A stretch of DNA of 36,121 nucleotides from Trujillonella endophytica (GTDB lineage: Bacteria; Actinomycetota; Actinomycetes; Mycobacteriales; Geodermatophilaceae), in contig NZ_FOEE01000023.1 of assembly GCF_900110555.1 (NCBI RefSeq), positions 1 through 36,121 on the forward strand, given 5' to 3'. Below are positions 24,031 through 31,952 of the stretch, piece after piece. Below the pieces are notes generated by a model, which saw nothing but the letters and a program-made list of their open reading frames with translations, made no database searches and was not told the origin of the DNA. The stretch's first letter is position 1; every line of letters starts with the position of its first letter. The translations under genes were made by a program, and so were the position numbers.

Positions 24031-25422
24031 TCAGGCGGGGACCTCGGGACGGCGCCGCGCGGTCCGCACCGTGCGCGCGGCGCTGCGGGCCAGCCGGATC
24101 GGGCCGGTGTCCCACAGGGCCCGCAGCGGGTCCTCGCCGTTCGCCTGGACCGGCGCCCCGGCCGGTGCCGCGGCGGGCGCGTGCGCCGGCTGCTGAGCGG
24201 TCGCGAGCGCCGTGCGCCGGCGCGCCAGGATCGCCTGCTTCTGCCGGTCGACGCGTTCCTTCTCGGCCATCACCAGGAGCTCCTCCTGGGCCTGGGCGAT
24301 GTCCACCCGGGAGCGCTTCTGCAGCTCCTCGACCTCGACGTCGCCGTCGTCGCGCAGCGCCGCCAGCCGGTCGTAGGCCGACGGCGGGCCGAAGTTGAGC
24401 AGCAGCTTGACCAGCACCGGGAGCATCTCGACGCAGAGGAACAGCAGCGACAGCATCGTCTTGGCCGCCCACAGCGTGGTGTTCCGGTCGCTGAGCCGGT
24501 CGAGGGCCTCCAGCCGCAGCAGGATGCCGCCGGAGCCTCCGTTGGTGGCGTCGAACTGCGCCTGCAGCCGGTCCTGCTCGGCGGTCAGCCGCTCCAGCTG
24601 GGCGGCGTCGGTGGTCAGCGAGGACTGCGCGAGCGCCAGGCTGCGCTCCTCGGCGTCGGAGGCGTCCGAGCGGGCATCGGTCAGCGCGGCCTGGGCCACG
24701 GTCACCGCGGCGGTGGCGCCCTCGGCCGCCGTCCGGGCCGACTGGTACGCCGTCCCGGTGCCGGCCTCGCCGGTGCCGCAGGTGCCGTCGAGCTCGCACT
24801 GGGCCCGCGCCTGCAGCTCGCGCTGCGTGGTCACGGCCTGGGCCAGCGCCGCCTGCTTCGCGGCGACGTCGGCCTGCACCGCGGTCAGCGCCGGGTCGGC
24901 CGCACCGCCGGTGGCCACGATCTGCTCCTCGAGCGCCACCTGCGCGGCCAGCTCGGGCAGCCCGGTGAACCGGGCGTCGGACTCCAGCGAGGTCCGGTAC
25001 GCGTCGGCCGCCTCGGCCTGCATGGTGACGATCTCGGTGTCGATCTCCTTGTGGAAGACCTGCAGCGTCAGCGGGGTCGCGATCACCACGCCCAGCACGA
25101 GGGCCAGGCCCAGCCGCGGCACGGCGAGCGCGATGTTGCGCCCCACCGACGCGTCGTGGGCCATGCCGACCAGCAGCATCCGGTCCAGGTTGACGACGAC
25201 GAAGCCCCAGCCCAGCCCGATCAGCAGCGCGACCGGCCACCACACGCCCAGTGCCATGGCGACGGCGAACGCCATCGACAGCACCGCCAGCCCGCCGGTG
25301 CTCAGCAGCACCCCGCCGAGCGCCACGAACCGCGGTCGCGCCCCGGGCGCCGCCTCCAGCAGCTCGGCCCGGGCGCCACCCAGCGTCGCCAGGAAGTCGC
25401 CGATGCGCCGTCGTCGTGCCAT
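24031..25422 (-). CDS. DUF4407 membrane protein with extracytoplasmic coiled coil
   Basis: A 463-residue membrane protein. Helices at about 33-57, 61-78 and 97-120, then a long predicted coiled-coil region (about 120-310, rich in A, E, Q and L) with cysteines C209 and C215, then a fourth helix at about 316-343, and a charged cytoplasmic tail with EELLVMAEKERVDRQKQ. By positive-inside reasoning the coiled coil faces outside. It matches the DUF4407 family; function is unknown. ATG 25422 follows GAGGAAGG. The C-terminal 60 residues are Ala/Pro/Arg-rich. It sits between the acyl-CoA dehydrogenase operon and the oxygenase gene, with no evident functional tie. Confidence 0.88.
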   Translation of the reverse strand: MARRRRIGDFLATLGGARAELLEAAPGARPRFVALGGVLLSTGGLAVLSMAFAVAMALGVWWPVALLIGLGWGFVVVNLDRMLLVGMAHDASVGRNIALAVPRLGLALVLGVVIATPLTLQVFHKEIDTEIVTMQAEAADAYRTSLESDARFTGLPELAAQVALEEQIVATGGAADPALTAVQADVAAKQAALAQAVTTQRELQARAQCELDGTCGTGEAGTGTAYQSARTAAEGATAAVTVAQAALTDARSDASDAEERSLALAQSSLTTDAAQLERLTAEQDRLQAQFDATNGGSGGILLRLEALDRLSDRNTTLWAAKTMLSLLFLCVEMLPVLVKLLLNFGPPSAYDRLAALRDDGDVEVEELQKRSRVDIAQAQEELLVMAEKERVDRQKQAILARRRTALATAQQPAHAPAAAPAGAPVQANGEDPLRALWDTGPIRLARSAARTVRTARRRPEVPA

Positions 25423-25469
25423 GCCTTCCTCATCGGCAGTCCGCGGCGGTCACGGAACGGTGACGGGGA

Positions 25470-26504
25470 CTACGGCCTGCCGGCCATCAGGCGCTCGGTC
25501 TCCCGGCCGGCGTTCGGGTTGGGCACCCCGGCCCGCGAGCCGGCCAGCTTCGCCGCCAGGTGCTCCCCCACGGTCACCGGTCCGTAGCGGTCGGGGTGGT
25601 CGGCGCCGACGCACTGCGGGAGCGTGGTCACCACCGCATCGACGTCGCCGTCGCAGAAGAAGGCCGCCGACCGGCGCCGGCGGATCGTGCCGTCGACGAC
25701 CGGCGGGACGACGCGGTGCAGCGTGGACAACCAGCGGTCGTTGGTCCAGCGGCCGGTGAGGTCGCCGAGGTTGACCAGGAGCGCGCCCTCGGCCGGCTGG
25801 ACGTCGTGCCAGGCCCCGTCGCCCCCGAGCACCTGCAGCCCCGGCACCCGGTCGGCCCACAGCACGGTCACGATCCCGTAGTCGGTGTGCGCCCCCATGC
25901 CGGTGAGCGGCCCCCCGCCGGCGTCCACGGTGCCGGGCGGCAGGGCGTAGTCGTTCATCCGCAGGACGTCGACGGAGTGGTCCAGGTAGGCGTCGAAGAA
26001 CCCCTCCGGCAGGCCGAGGGCGTCCGCGGCCACCCGGGTGAGCGTGCGGGCCACCCGCCGGGCCTCGGTGAAGTAGGTCCACACCCGCGCCTCGAACCCG
26101 CGGACCTCCGCCGGCCACACGTTCTCGGCGTAGTGGTCGGCGGGCAGGTCGTCGCGGCCGTAGGTCGAGCGGGCCGCGCCGACGTTGAACGCCTCGAAGT
26201 AGTCGTTGCCGCCGGCCGGCCCGACCCCGAGGGACAGCGACAGCGACTCCGACCTCGGCGGGCTGTAGCCGCGGTTGATCTCCGGCGGTGTGCGGTAGGC
26301 CAGCTTCGTCCCGAGGTCGAGGGCGAAGAACTCGTCCATCGCGGTGGTCAGGCCCTCGACGACGTCGTCCGCCATGCCGTGGCCGGTCACCTGGACGAAG
26401 CCGACCTCGCGGCAGGCGGCGTCGAACGCCGTCGCGGCCGCGGCCCGGTCCCCCTCGCCGGTCACGTACGGGGAGATGTCCACGGTCGGCACCTGGAAGC
26501 TCAC
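25470..26504 (-). CDS. 2-oxoglutarate/Fe(II)-dependent oxygenase, isopenicillin N synthase-like
   Basis: A 344-residue double-stranded beta-helix oxygenase. The DIOX_N domain (VPTVDISPYV, CREVGFVQVTGHG) and a 2OG-FeII_Oxy domain are present; metal ligands are H206, D208 and H263 (GAHTDYG and LHRVVPP), with the RxS motif R277/S279 that binds the co-substrate acid. Substrate cannot be inferred; homologues act on small molecules. Start is GTG 26504, with TACCGT eight bases upstream. It is transcribed in the same direction as the DUF4407 gene (47 bases). Confidence 0.9.
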   Translation of the reverse strand: MSFQVPTVDISPYVTGEGDRAAAATAFDAACREVGFVQVTGHGMADDVVEGLTTAMDEFFALDLGTKLAYRTPPEINRGYSPPRSESLSLSLGVGPAGGNDYFEAFNVGAARSTYGRDDLPADHYAENVWPAEVRGFEARVWTYFTEARRVARTLTRVAADALGLPEGFFDAYLDHSVDVLRMNDYALPPGTVDAGGGPLTGMGAHTDYGIVTVLWADRVPGLQVLGGDGAWHDVQPAEGALLVNLGDLTGRWTNDRWLSTLHRVVPPVVDGTIRRRRSAAFFCDGDVDAVVTTLPQCVGADHPDRYGPVTVGEHLAAKLAGSRAGVPNPNAGRETERLMAGRP

Positions 26505-26512
26505 GCCGACCG

Positions 26513-26518
26513 ACGGTA
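26513..26518 (-). promoter_or_regulatory. Candidate -10 box for the oxygenase gene
   Basis: Minus-strand TACCGT ends eight bases before GTG 26504, near the leaderless distance. The triple repeat at 26569-26633 lies just upstream. Confidence 0.4.
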
Positions 26519-26568
26519 GGGGCGCGGCATTACGCCGCTGTTGCCGCCCGCCGCCCGCCACCCCCCGG

Positions 26569-26633
26569 GCAGAAGCTCGAAATTGCCCCGGGGCAGAAGC
26601 GCGAAATTGCACCGCGCAGAAGCGCGGAATTGC
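26569..26633. repeat. Three imperfect direct repeats, period 23-24 bases
   Basis: Core GCAGAAGCnCGrAATTGC occurs at 26569-26586, 26593-26610 and 26616-26633. Copies 1 and 2 differ at one base in the core, copies 2 and 3 at one (A to G). The AATT centre contrasts with the surrounding GC-rich sequence. The array lies upstream of the oxygenase promoter and between its gene and the LLM oxygenase stop. Confidence 0.85.
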
Positions 26634-26644
26634 ACGGGCGGGGG

Positions 26645-27601
26645 TCAGCGGAACGCGGCGATCACGTTCTCCGCGATCCAGTGCAGCCCCTCGAGGTGGC
26701 CCTCCAGGGTGTCGGGCGCCTCGGCCAGCGACGGCACGCTGGTCGCGGTCACGCCGAACCCGGCGAGCCGGCCGACCTCGTCCACGATCTGCTGCGCGCT
26801 GGTCGGCTGGAACGCCGACGGCTGCACGGTGTGGTTCGGCCCGATCCGCGGCTGCATCAGCGGGTAGTTGACGCCCAGCGGCCGGCCGTCGCGCAGGTCG
26901 GCCACCGACTCGAGCATCGCCGGCAACTGCTCGGGCTCCTCCAGCCACGGTCCCTTCCCGAGCAGGCCCCCGGCCGGCGCCCAGCCGTCGCCCACCCGGG
27001 CGGCCCGCCGCAGCGACACCAGCGACCGCCCGCCGAACCACAGCGGCGGGTGCGGCTGCTGCACCGGCTTGGGCTCGAACACCACGTCGGAGAACCGCAC
27101 CCACTCCCCCGCGAACCGGGGGTCCGCGGCGGTCCAGAGCTCCTTCATCGCCGCGACGTACTCGTCCATCACCGCGCCGCGCCACTCGAACGGCACCCCG
27201 AGCGCGGCGAACTCCCCCGGCGCCATGCCGACGCCGAACGTCAGCGTCACCCGCCCGCCGGAGAGCACGTCGAGGGTCGACACGGCCTTCGCGAAGTCCA
27301 CCGGGTGGTGGTAGGGCAGCACGATGACCGCGGAGTTGACCCGGATCCGCGTCGTCGCCCCGGCCAGGAACGCCATCGCCGTGAACGCGTGCGGCCAGTG
27401 CGCGCCCATGTTCGCCGTCAGCGACGTGGGGACGACGAGGTGCTCGGAGACCGAGATCGAGTCGAAGCCCAACTCGTCGGCGGTGCGGGCGATCCGCTGG
27501 TAGTCGGCGGTCGTCAGCCGGGCCTGCCACGCGTCGCCGCCCGGCGGGTACCGGCTCGGCGGATACCGGTCGAGGCCGGGCAGGCCGGTCGAGAACTCCA
27601 C
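26645..27601 (-). CDS. LLM-class (probably F420-dependent) oxidoreductase
   Basis: A 318-residue luciferase-like (beta/alpha)8 flavin- or F420-dependent enzyme. Matches: YQRIARTADELGFDSISVSEHL, GATTRIRVNSAVIVLPYHHP, VSTLDVLSGGRVTLTFGVG, FEWRGAVMDEYVAAMKELW, PPLWFGGRSLVSLRRAARVGDGW. This is the sub-group usually annotated as F420-dependent; cofactor choice is inference. GTG 27601 has GGGAGG eight bases upstream. Its start is only 15 bases from the divergent alcohol dehydrogenase start. Possibly redox partner to the acyl-CoA/lipid genes nearby, but no direct evidence. Confidence 0.9.
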   Translation of the reverse strand: MEFSTGLPGLDRYPPSRYPPGGDAWQARLTTADYQRIARTADELGFDSISVSEHLVVPTSLTANMGAHWPHAFTAMAFLAGATTRIRVNSAVIVLPYHHPVDFAKAVSTLDVLSGGRVTLTFGVGMAPGEFAALGVPFEWRGAVMDEYVAAMKELWTAADPRFAGEWVRFSDVVFEPKPVQQPHPPLWFGGRSLVSLRRAARVGDGWAPAGGLLGKGPWLEEPEQLPAMLESVADLRDGRPLGVNYPLMQPRIGPNHTVQPSAFQPTSAQQIVDEVGRLAGFGVTATSVPSLAEAPDTLEGHLEGLHWIAENVIAAFR

Positions 27602-27616
27602 GGCAGGGGCCTCCCG

Positions 27617-28675
27617 ATGTGCTCCACTTCCGCCGTGCTGACCACCAGCCTCGACGCCGCACGCACCGTAGCCGTCCGCGAGGTCCCCGAGCCGACCGTG
27701 CAGCGGCCGACCGACGCCGTCGTCCGGGTCACCGCGACCTGCATCTGCGGCTCGGACCTGCACTCCTACCGCGGCGCCGGTGCCGGCCTGCCGCTGCTCA
27801 TGGGCCACGAGTTCCTCGGCGTCGTGACCGACGTGGGGTCCGCCGTCACCACCGTGGCCCCCGGCGACCTCGTGGTGCCGCACTTCGCCGTCGTCGACGG
27901 CACGTGCCCCAGCTGCCGGCGGGGGTTCCCGGGGTCCTGCGCACGGCTCTCCTTCTACGGGCTGCCGGACGCCGAGGGTGTGCCCACGGTCGGCGGCCAG
28001 TCCGAGCGGGTCCGGGTGCCGCTGGCCGACGGCACGCTCGTGCGGGTCGGCGACCGCCCGGCCGACGTGACCGACGGCGACCTGCTCGCCCTCTCCGACG
28101 TGATGGGCACCGGCCACCACGCCGCCGTTTCCGCGGGCGTCGGGCCCGGCTCGACGGTCGTCGTGGTCGGCGACGGCGCCGTCGGCCTGTCCGCAGTGCT
28201 CGCGGCCCGCCGGCTGGGGGCCGAGCGGGTCGTGGTCCTCTCCCGGCACCCCGACCGGGCCGCGCTGGCCCGCCAGCTCGGCGCCACCGACGTCGTCGCC
28301 GAGCGCGGACGGGAGGGGGTGGCCGCCGTCCGCGAGCTGCTCGGCCGGGACGGCGCCGACGCGGTCTGCGAGTGCGTCGGCTCGCAGGACGCGGTGGACA
28401 CCGCCGTCGCGCTCACCCGGCCCGGCGGTGCCGTCGGCTTCGTCGGCGCGCCGCAGGCGGTCCTGCCGTTCCGGCGCCTGTTCATGAGGAACGTGCGCGC
28501 CGGCGGCGGGGTCGCACCGGTCCGCGCCTACCTGCCCGAGCTGCTGGACGCCGTCCTCGCCGGCGGCCTGCGACCGGGCCGGGTGTTCGACCGCGAGCTG
28601 CCGCTGGCGGAGGCCGCCGAGGGCTACCGCGCGATGGACGCCCGCGAGGCGGTCAAGGTGCTGCTCCGGCCCTGA
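27617..28675 (+). CDS. Zinc-dependent alcohol dehydrogenase (MDR family)
   Basis: A 352-residue medium-chain dehydrogenase. Catalytic-zinc residues are visible in TCICGSDLHSY and MGHEFLGVV. The structural-zinc segment reads DGTCPSCRRGFPGSC: three cysteines, with Asp where the first Cys normally stands. The Rossmann fold has VVVVGDGAVGLSAV, and SRHPDRAALARQLGATDVV follows. NAD(P)-linked oxidation of an alcohol is expected; substrate unknown. ATG 27617 has AGGGG upstream, but the GTG at 27635 is a possible alternative given the tight divergence with the LLM gene. Its stop is one base from the convergent crotonase gene. Confidence 0.88.
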   Translation: MCSTSAVLTTSLDAARTVAVREVPEPTVQRPTDAVVRVTATCICGSDLHSYRGAGAGLPLLMGHEFLGVVTDVGSAVTTVAPGDLVVPHFAVVDGTCPSCRRGFPGSCARLSFYGLPDAEGVPTVGGQSERVRVPLADGTLVRVGDRPADVTDGDLLALSDVMGTGHHAAVSAGVGPGSTVVVVGDGAVGLSAVLAARRLGAERVVVLSRHPDRAALARQLGATDVVAERGREGVAAVRELLGRDGADAVCECVGSQDAVDTAVALTRPGGAVGFVGAPQAVLPFRRLFMRNVRAGGGVAPVRAYLPELLDAVLAGGLRPGRVFDRELPLAEAAEGYRAMDAREAVKVLLRP

Positions 28676-28676
28676 G

Positions 28677-29438
28677 CTACTTCTTCTGCGCCTGCCGCCG
28701 CATCGACCACATCTGCGCCGGCCGCTCGAACTGCGTGGCCACCTCCCAGGAGACCGCCGTCGCCGTCTCCTTGCGGAAGTTGCCCACGGTCACCCGCGCC
28801 AGCTCCGGGTCCGCGGCGACCCGGGCGGCCAGCTCGCGGGCGCGCGACTCCACGGCGTCGGCGTCCACCGCCTCCCAGGCCAGGCCCAGCTCGACGGCCC
28901 GGGCGCCGCTGACCTCCTCGCCGAACAGCACCATCGCCGCGGCCGCCTCGCGGCCGATCAGCCGGGACAGGATCACGAAGTGGCCGCCGCCGGGGTGCAT
29001 GCCGCGCTTGAGGAAGCCGGCCAGCAGCCGGGCGTCGGAGGCCACCACCCGCAGGTCCGTGGCCAGCAGCATGTTCATGCCGGCGCCGACGGCCGAGCCG
29101 CGGACGGCGGCGATCGTCGGCACCTTCACGTGGCCCAGCCGGTAGAACGAGTCGTAGATCGTCGACATGCCGTCGTAGAGGTCGGGGCGGGCCGGGTCCT
29201 CGCCGGCGGCGGTCAGCGTGGCGACGTCGCCGCCCGCGCAGAACGACTTCCCGACCGCGGTGACCACGAGGGCGCCGACCTCGGGCCGGGCGTCGACCTC
29301 GTCGAAGGTGGCGATCAGCTCGGCGGCCATCGCGGGGGTGAGCGCGTTGCGCCGGTCGGGCGCGTTCAGCGTCACCACCGCCACGCCGCCGTCGATCGCG
29401 AGCAGGACCTCACCGGAGCCGGACTCGGGCACGGACAC
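28677..29438 (-). CDS. Crotonase-superfamily protein (enoyl-CoA hydratase-like), catalytic Glu residues absent
   Basis: A 253-residue crotonase-fold protein with the oxyanion-hole segments SFCAGGDV and GSAVGAGMNMLLATDLR. Aligning GMHPGGGHFVILSRLIG with rat enoyl-CoA hydratase, the position of Glu144 is Phe and that of Glu164 is Ala (REAAAAMVLFG). So the hydratase label needs care: isomerase, hydrolase, decarboxylase or non-catalytic roles are all possible. Start is GTG 29438 with GAGGAG upstream. It converges with the alcohol dehydrogenase gene with a one-base gap. Confidence 0.85.
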   Translation of the reverse strand: MSVPESGSGEVLLAIDGGVAVVTLNAPDRRNALTPAMAAELIATFDEVDARPEVGALVVTAVGKSFCAGGDVATLTAAGEDPARPDLYDGMSTIYDSFYRLGHVKVPTIAAVRGSAVGAGMNMLLATDLRVVASDARLLAGFLKRGMHPGGGHFVILSRLIGREAAAAMVLFGEEVSGARAVELGLAWEAVDADAVESRARELAARVAADPELARVTVGNFRKETATAVSWEVATQFERPAQMWSMRRQAQKK

Positions 29439-29550
29439 AACCTCTCCTCATCGAGAATTCGTACGCAGGGTTATTCGACCACGGCCCTGCGGCCGCGGCA
29501 TCAAGCCGGCCGCCAGCCCGCTGCAAGGCCGCGCCCCGACGCTGCCGGCC

Positions 29551-30807
29551 ATGACCTCCTCCGCCCGCGCGGCCCGCGCCGTCCTGGTCGCCGCCGCCCT
29601 GTTCACGGCCGCGTGCTCGACCACCGACGACGGCCCGGCCGACCCGCCGATCCTCGACTACCCCGGGGTCGGCGGGCTCCCGGCCGCCGACACCCCCGCC
29701 GGACCGCCGCCGGCGAGCACCGCGCTCTCCGACGAGTACCTCGGCATCCTCGACGCCGCCGCGCCGCTCGGCCCGGACGGCGACGTCTACACGGTCGCGC
29801 CCGGGCCCGGTGGCTCGGTGGTGGCGCTGGCCGGGTTCGACGCTGCCCGCCCCGCCGTGGTCGCCGAGTACGTACCCGGCCCCGGCGGACCGCAGCTCGC
29901 CCGGAGCGTCGAGATCCCGCCGGTGGACGACTACTCGGACCTGCACGTCGCCCCCGACGGCACGGTGCTGGTGCTGGGTCAGGTGGTCGACGGGGATGGC
30001 AGCACGCTCCTCGTGCGGATCGCCCCCGGCGCGACGGAGGCGCAGGTGCTCACCGTGGCCACCGGCGCCGAGGCCTACTCCGGGGGCCCGGCCCCGATCG
30101 AGGGATCCGCGCTCGGCCCGGACGGGACCACGCTGGCCGTCACGGTCAACGACTACCCCGGCGACGTGCCCTTCGGGCGGCTGCTCACCGTGGACGCCGC
30201 CACCGGCGTGGTGACCGCCGACCACCAGCTCGAGCTCGGCGCGGCGAACCGGTCCACCGCGCTCGAGGTCGCGTTCCGGCCCGACGGCGGGATCGCGCTC
30301 CTGGCCCTCGCCGACCTCGACGACGACGGGAACGTGGGCGACGCCGTGCTCGCCGGGTACGACGCCGACCTGCGGCCGGACGGCGAGGCGGTGCGCCTCT
30401 CCGGGCGCAGCGACGCATGGGCCCTGGACCTGCACCTGCTCGACGACGGGAGCGCCGTGGTGCTCGTCGACGGCGGACCGCTCGGCGGCTCCGACCTCGC
30501 GCTGTTCGTCGTCCGCGACGGCGCCGTGACCCTCGGCGCCGATCTCGACCAGCTCGAGGCCGAGCGGGTGCCCGAGGCCGTCGCGGTCGCCCCGGACGGG
30601 CGCACCGCCGCCGTCCCGTACACCGACGACGGGCGCGCCGCCCTGGCCACGGTCGACCTGGCCACGGGCGAGGTCGTCGCCGACGTGCAGCTGTGCGGCG
30701 CCGAGGGCGTCACCGTGTACGCCTACGCCGTGGCGAGCGGGGTCGCGGCCCTCGCGGCGTGCACCGACGTCGCCGAGCAGCGCGCCCACGTCGTCCTCGT
30801 CGGCTGA
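29551..30807 (+). CDS. Beta-propeller-like lipoprotein, unknown function
   Basis: A 418-residue protein with a short signal peptide and cysteine 22 in the sequence LFTAAC, a lipoprotein-like processing site. The mature part is low in Lys and rich in repeating VAPDG / ALGPDGTTLAV / VAFRPDGGIAL / VAPDGRTAAVPY blocks, the pattern of propeller blades (YVTN/NHL-like). A Ca-loop-like DLDDDGNVGD lies in the middle. No catalytic motif is visible. ATG 29551 is chosen because it begins the signal peptide. It may bind a ligand at the cell surface. Confidence 0.82.
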   Translation: MTSSARAARAVLVAAALFTAACSTTDDGPADPPILDYPGVGGLPAADTPAGPPPASTALSDEYLGILDAAAPLGPDGDVYTVAPGPGGSVVALAGFDAARPAVVAEYVPGPGGPQLARSVEIPPVDDYSDLHVAPDGTVLVLGQVVDGDGSTLLVRIAPGATEAQVLTVATGAEAYSGGPAPIEGSALGPDGTTLAVTVNDYPGDVPFGRLLTVDAATGVVTADHQLELGAANRSTALEVAFRPDGGIALLALADLDDDGNVGDAVLAGYDADLRPDGEAVRLSGRSDAWALDLHLLDDGSAVVLVDGGPLGGSDLALFVVRDGAVTLGADLDQLEAERVPEAVAVAPDGRTAAVPYTDDGRAALATVDLATGEVVADVQLCGAEGVTVYAYAVASGVAALAACTDVAEQRAHVVLVG

Positions 30808-30816
30808 CCGGGTCGC

Positions 30817-31698
30817 TCAGGCGTCGAGCAGCTCCTCGACCAGGTCGGCGAGCAGGCGGTGGCCCGCCGGCGTGGGGTGCACCTCGTCCCGGAACAGCAG
30901 GCCGGCGTCGACGGAGCTGCCGCCGTCGGCCTCCGCGACCGGCCGGAAGCCGGCGTAGGCGCTGGCCACGTCGACGCCGTGCGCCCGCGCCGCCGTGACG
31001 ATCCCGGAGTTGAGGACGTCGGTGCTCCAGGTCGCGAGCGCGTCGGTGTAGTCCGACGCGTAGTAGCTGAGGACGACGATCCGCCCGGCGTAACCCGTGC
31101 CGCGCAGCGCCCAGAGGGTCCTGTCCACGTTGGCCCGCACCTGCTCGGCCAGCGCGGCGAAGCCCGCCGGGTCCGCGCAGGCGCCGACGTCCTGGCAGAT
31201 GAACGCGTCGTTGACCCCGATCTGGAGCGTGACCAGCTCGACGTCGTCGGTGTCCTGGAGGACGCGCACCGCGTGGTCCAGCTGCGACCCCTCGTACCCG
31301 ACGTGCAACGGGTACTGGTCGCGGAACCCCTCACCCTGACCGCGGTCGTTGGTGCAGCCGTTGCTCGGCGCGGCCTCGTCGATCAGGCTGCCCGTCGTCT
31401 CCCCCGGGCAGGCCAGGTTGACCACGGCCAGGGCTCGGTCCTGCCCGATGAGCGCCGGATAGCCGACGAAGACGTCGACGTCGTCGTAGCCGGTCGGGTA
31501 CTGCGCGACGTAGCCGAAGGGCACCGAGTCCCCCAGCGCCAGGTACGTGCCCTCGGTCGGAGTGCTCGACGCGCTCGGCGTCCCGACCCCGGCCGCACCG
31601 GGGACTCCGGCCGGGGCGTCGCCGTCCGCTCCGCAGGCGGCCAGCCCCGCGGCGCCCAGGACGGCCGCCAGCAGGCAGCGGATCCGCCTGCCCGTCAC
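30817..31698 (-). CDS. SGNH/GDSL hydrolase lipoprotein
   Basis: A 293-residue exported esterase. Signal peptide with a good lipobox LAAC (C22), then a Ser/Thr/Pro-rich linker. The SGNH blocks are LALGDSVPFGY (nucleophile Ser), the IGVND block (Asn) and the terminal DEVHPTPAGH (Asp-His). Four cysteines (LACPG, NGCTND, CQDVGAC) suggest disulfides. The substrate may be a lipid, acetylated sugar or ester. GTG 31698 overlaps the stop of a small membrane-protein gene in GTGA. Its stop is 9 bases from the convergent lipoprotein gene. Confidence 0.9.
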   Translation of the reverse strand: MTGRRIRCLLAAVLGAAGLAACGADGDAPAGVPGAAGVGTPSASSTPTEGTYLALGDSVPFGYVAQYPTGYDDVDVFVGYPALIGQDRALAVVNLACPGETTGSLIDEAAPSNGCTNDRGQGEGFRDQYPLHVGYEGSQLDHAVRVLQDTDDVELVTLQIGVNDAFICQDVGACADPAGFAALAEQVRANVDRTLWALRGTGYAGRIVVLSYYASDYTDALATWSTDVLNSGIVTAARAHGVDVASAYAGFRPVAEADGGSSVDAGLLFRDEVHPTPAGHRLLADLVEELLDA

Positions 31699-31916
31699 CG
31701 ACGATCGACCATCCCCGGCATCGGCGGGTCGGCCGGGCGCCCGCGGCCGCCGGCCCGGCGGACGATCAGGACCATCGCGACGGCGTCCAGCAGCAGGCCG
31801 ACGGTGACCACACCCCAGCCGGCCCCGGTCGCACCGGAGACCAGCAGGACGACGCCGAGGGCCAGGACCGTCGTGGCGACGGCGGCGAGCAGCAGCTCCC
31901 GGGGAAGTCCACCCAT
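31695..31916 (-). CDS. Small two-helix membrane protein
   Basis: A 73-residue protein with two hydrophobic helices (about 8-26, LLLAAVATTVLALGVVLLV, and 32-51, GWGVVTVGLLLDAVAMVLIV) and a basic, Pro-rich tail. It overlaps the SGNH hydrolase by four bases and should be co-translated. No domain is recognised; it could anchor or chaperone the lipoprotein, but this is inference. Confidence 0.7.
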   Translation of the reverse strand: MGGLPRELLLAAVATTVLALGVVLLVSGATGAGWGVVTVGLLLDAVAMVLIVRRAGGRGRPADPPMPGMVDRR

Positions 31917-31952
31917 GGGTGCACTGTCCCACGGGCGGCCGCCCCGCCGGCG

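Noticed and set aside
26288-27616. Frame fusing the alcohol dehydrogenase with upstream sequence
   Set aside because: It crosses the triple repeat and the LLM gene in antisense; the dehydrogenase begins at 27617 or 27635.
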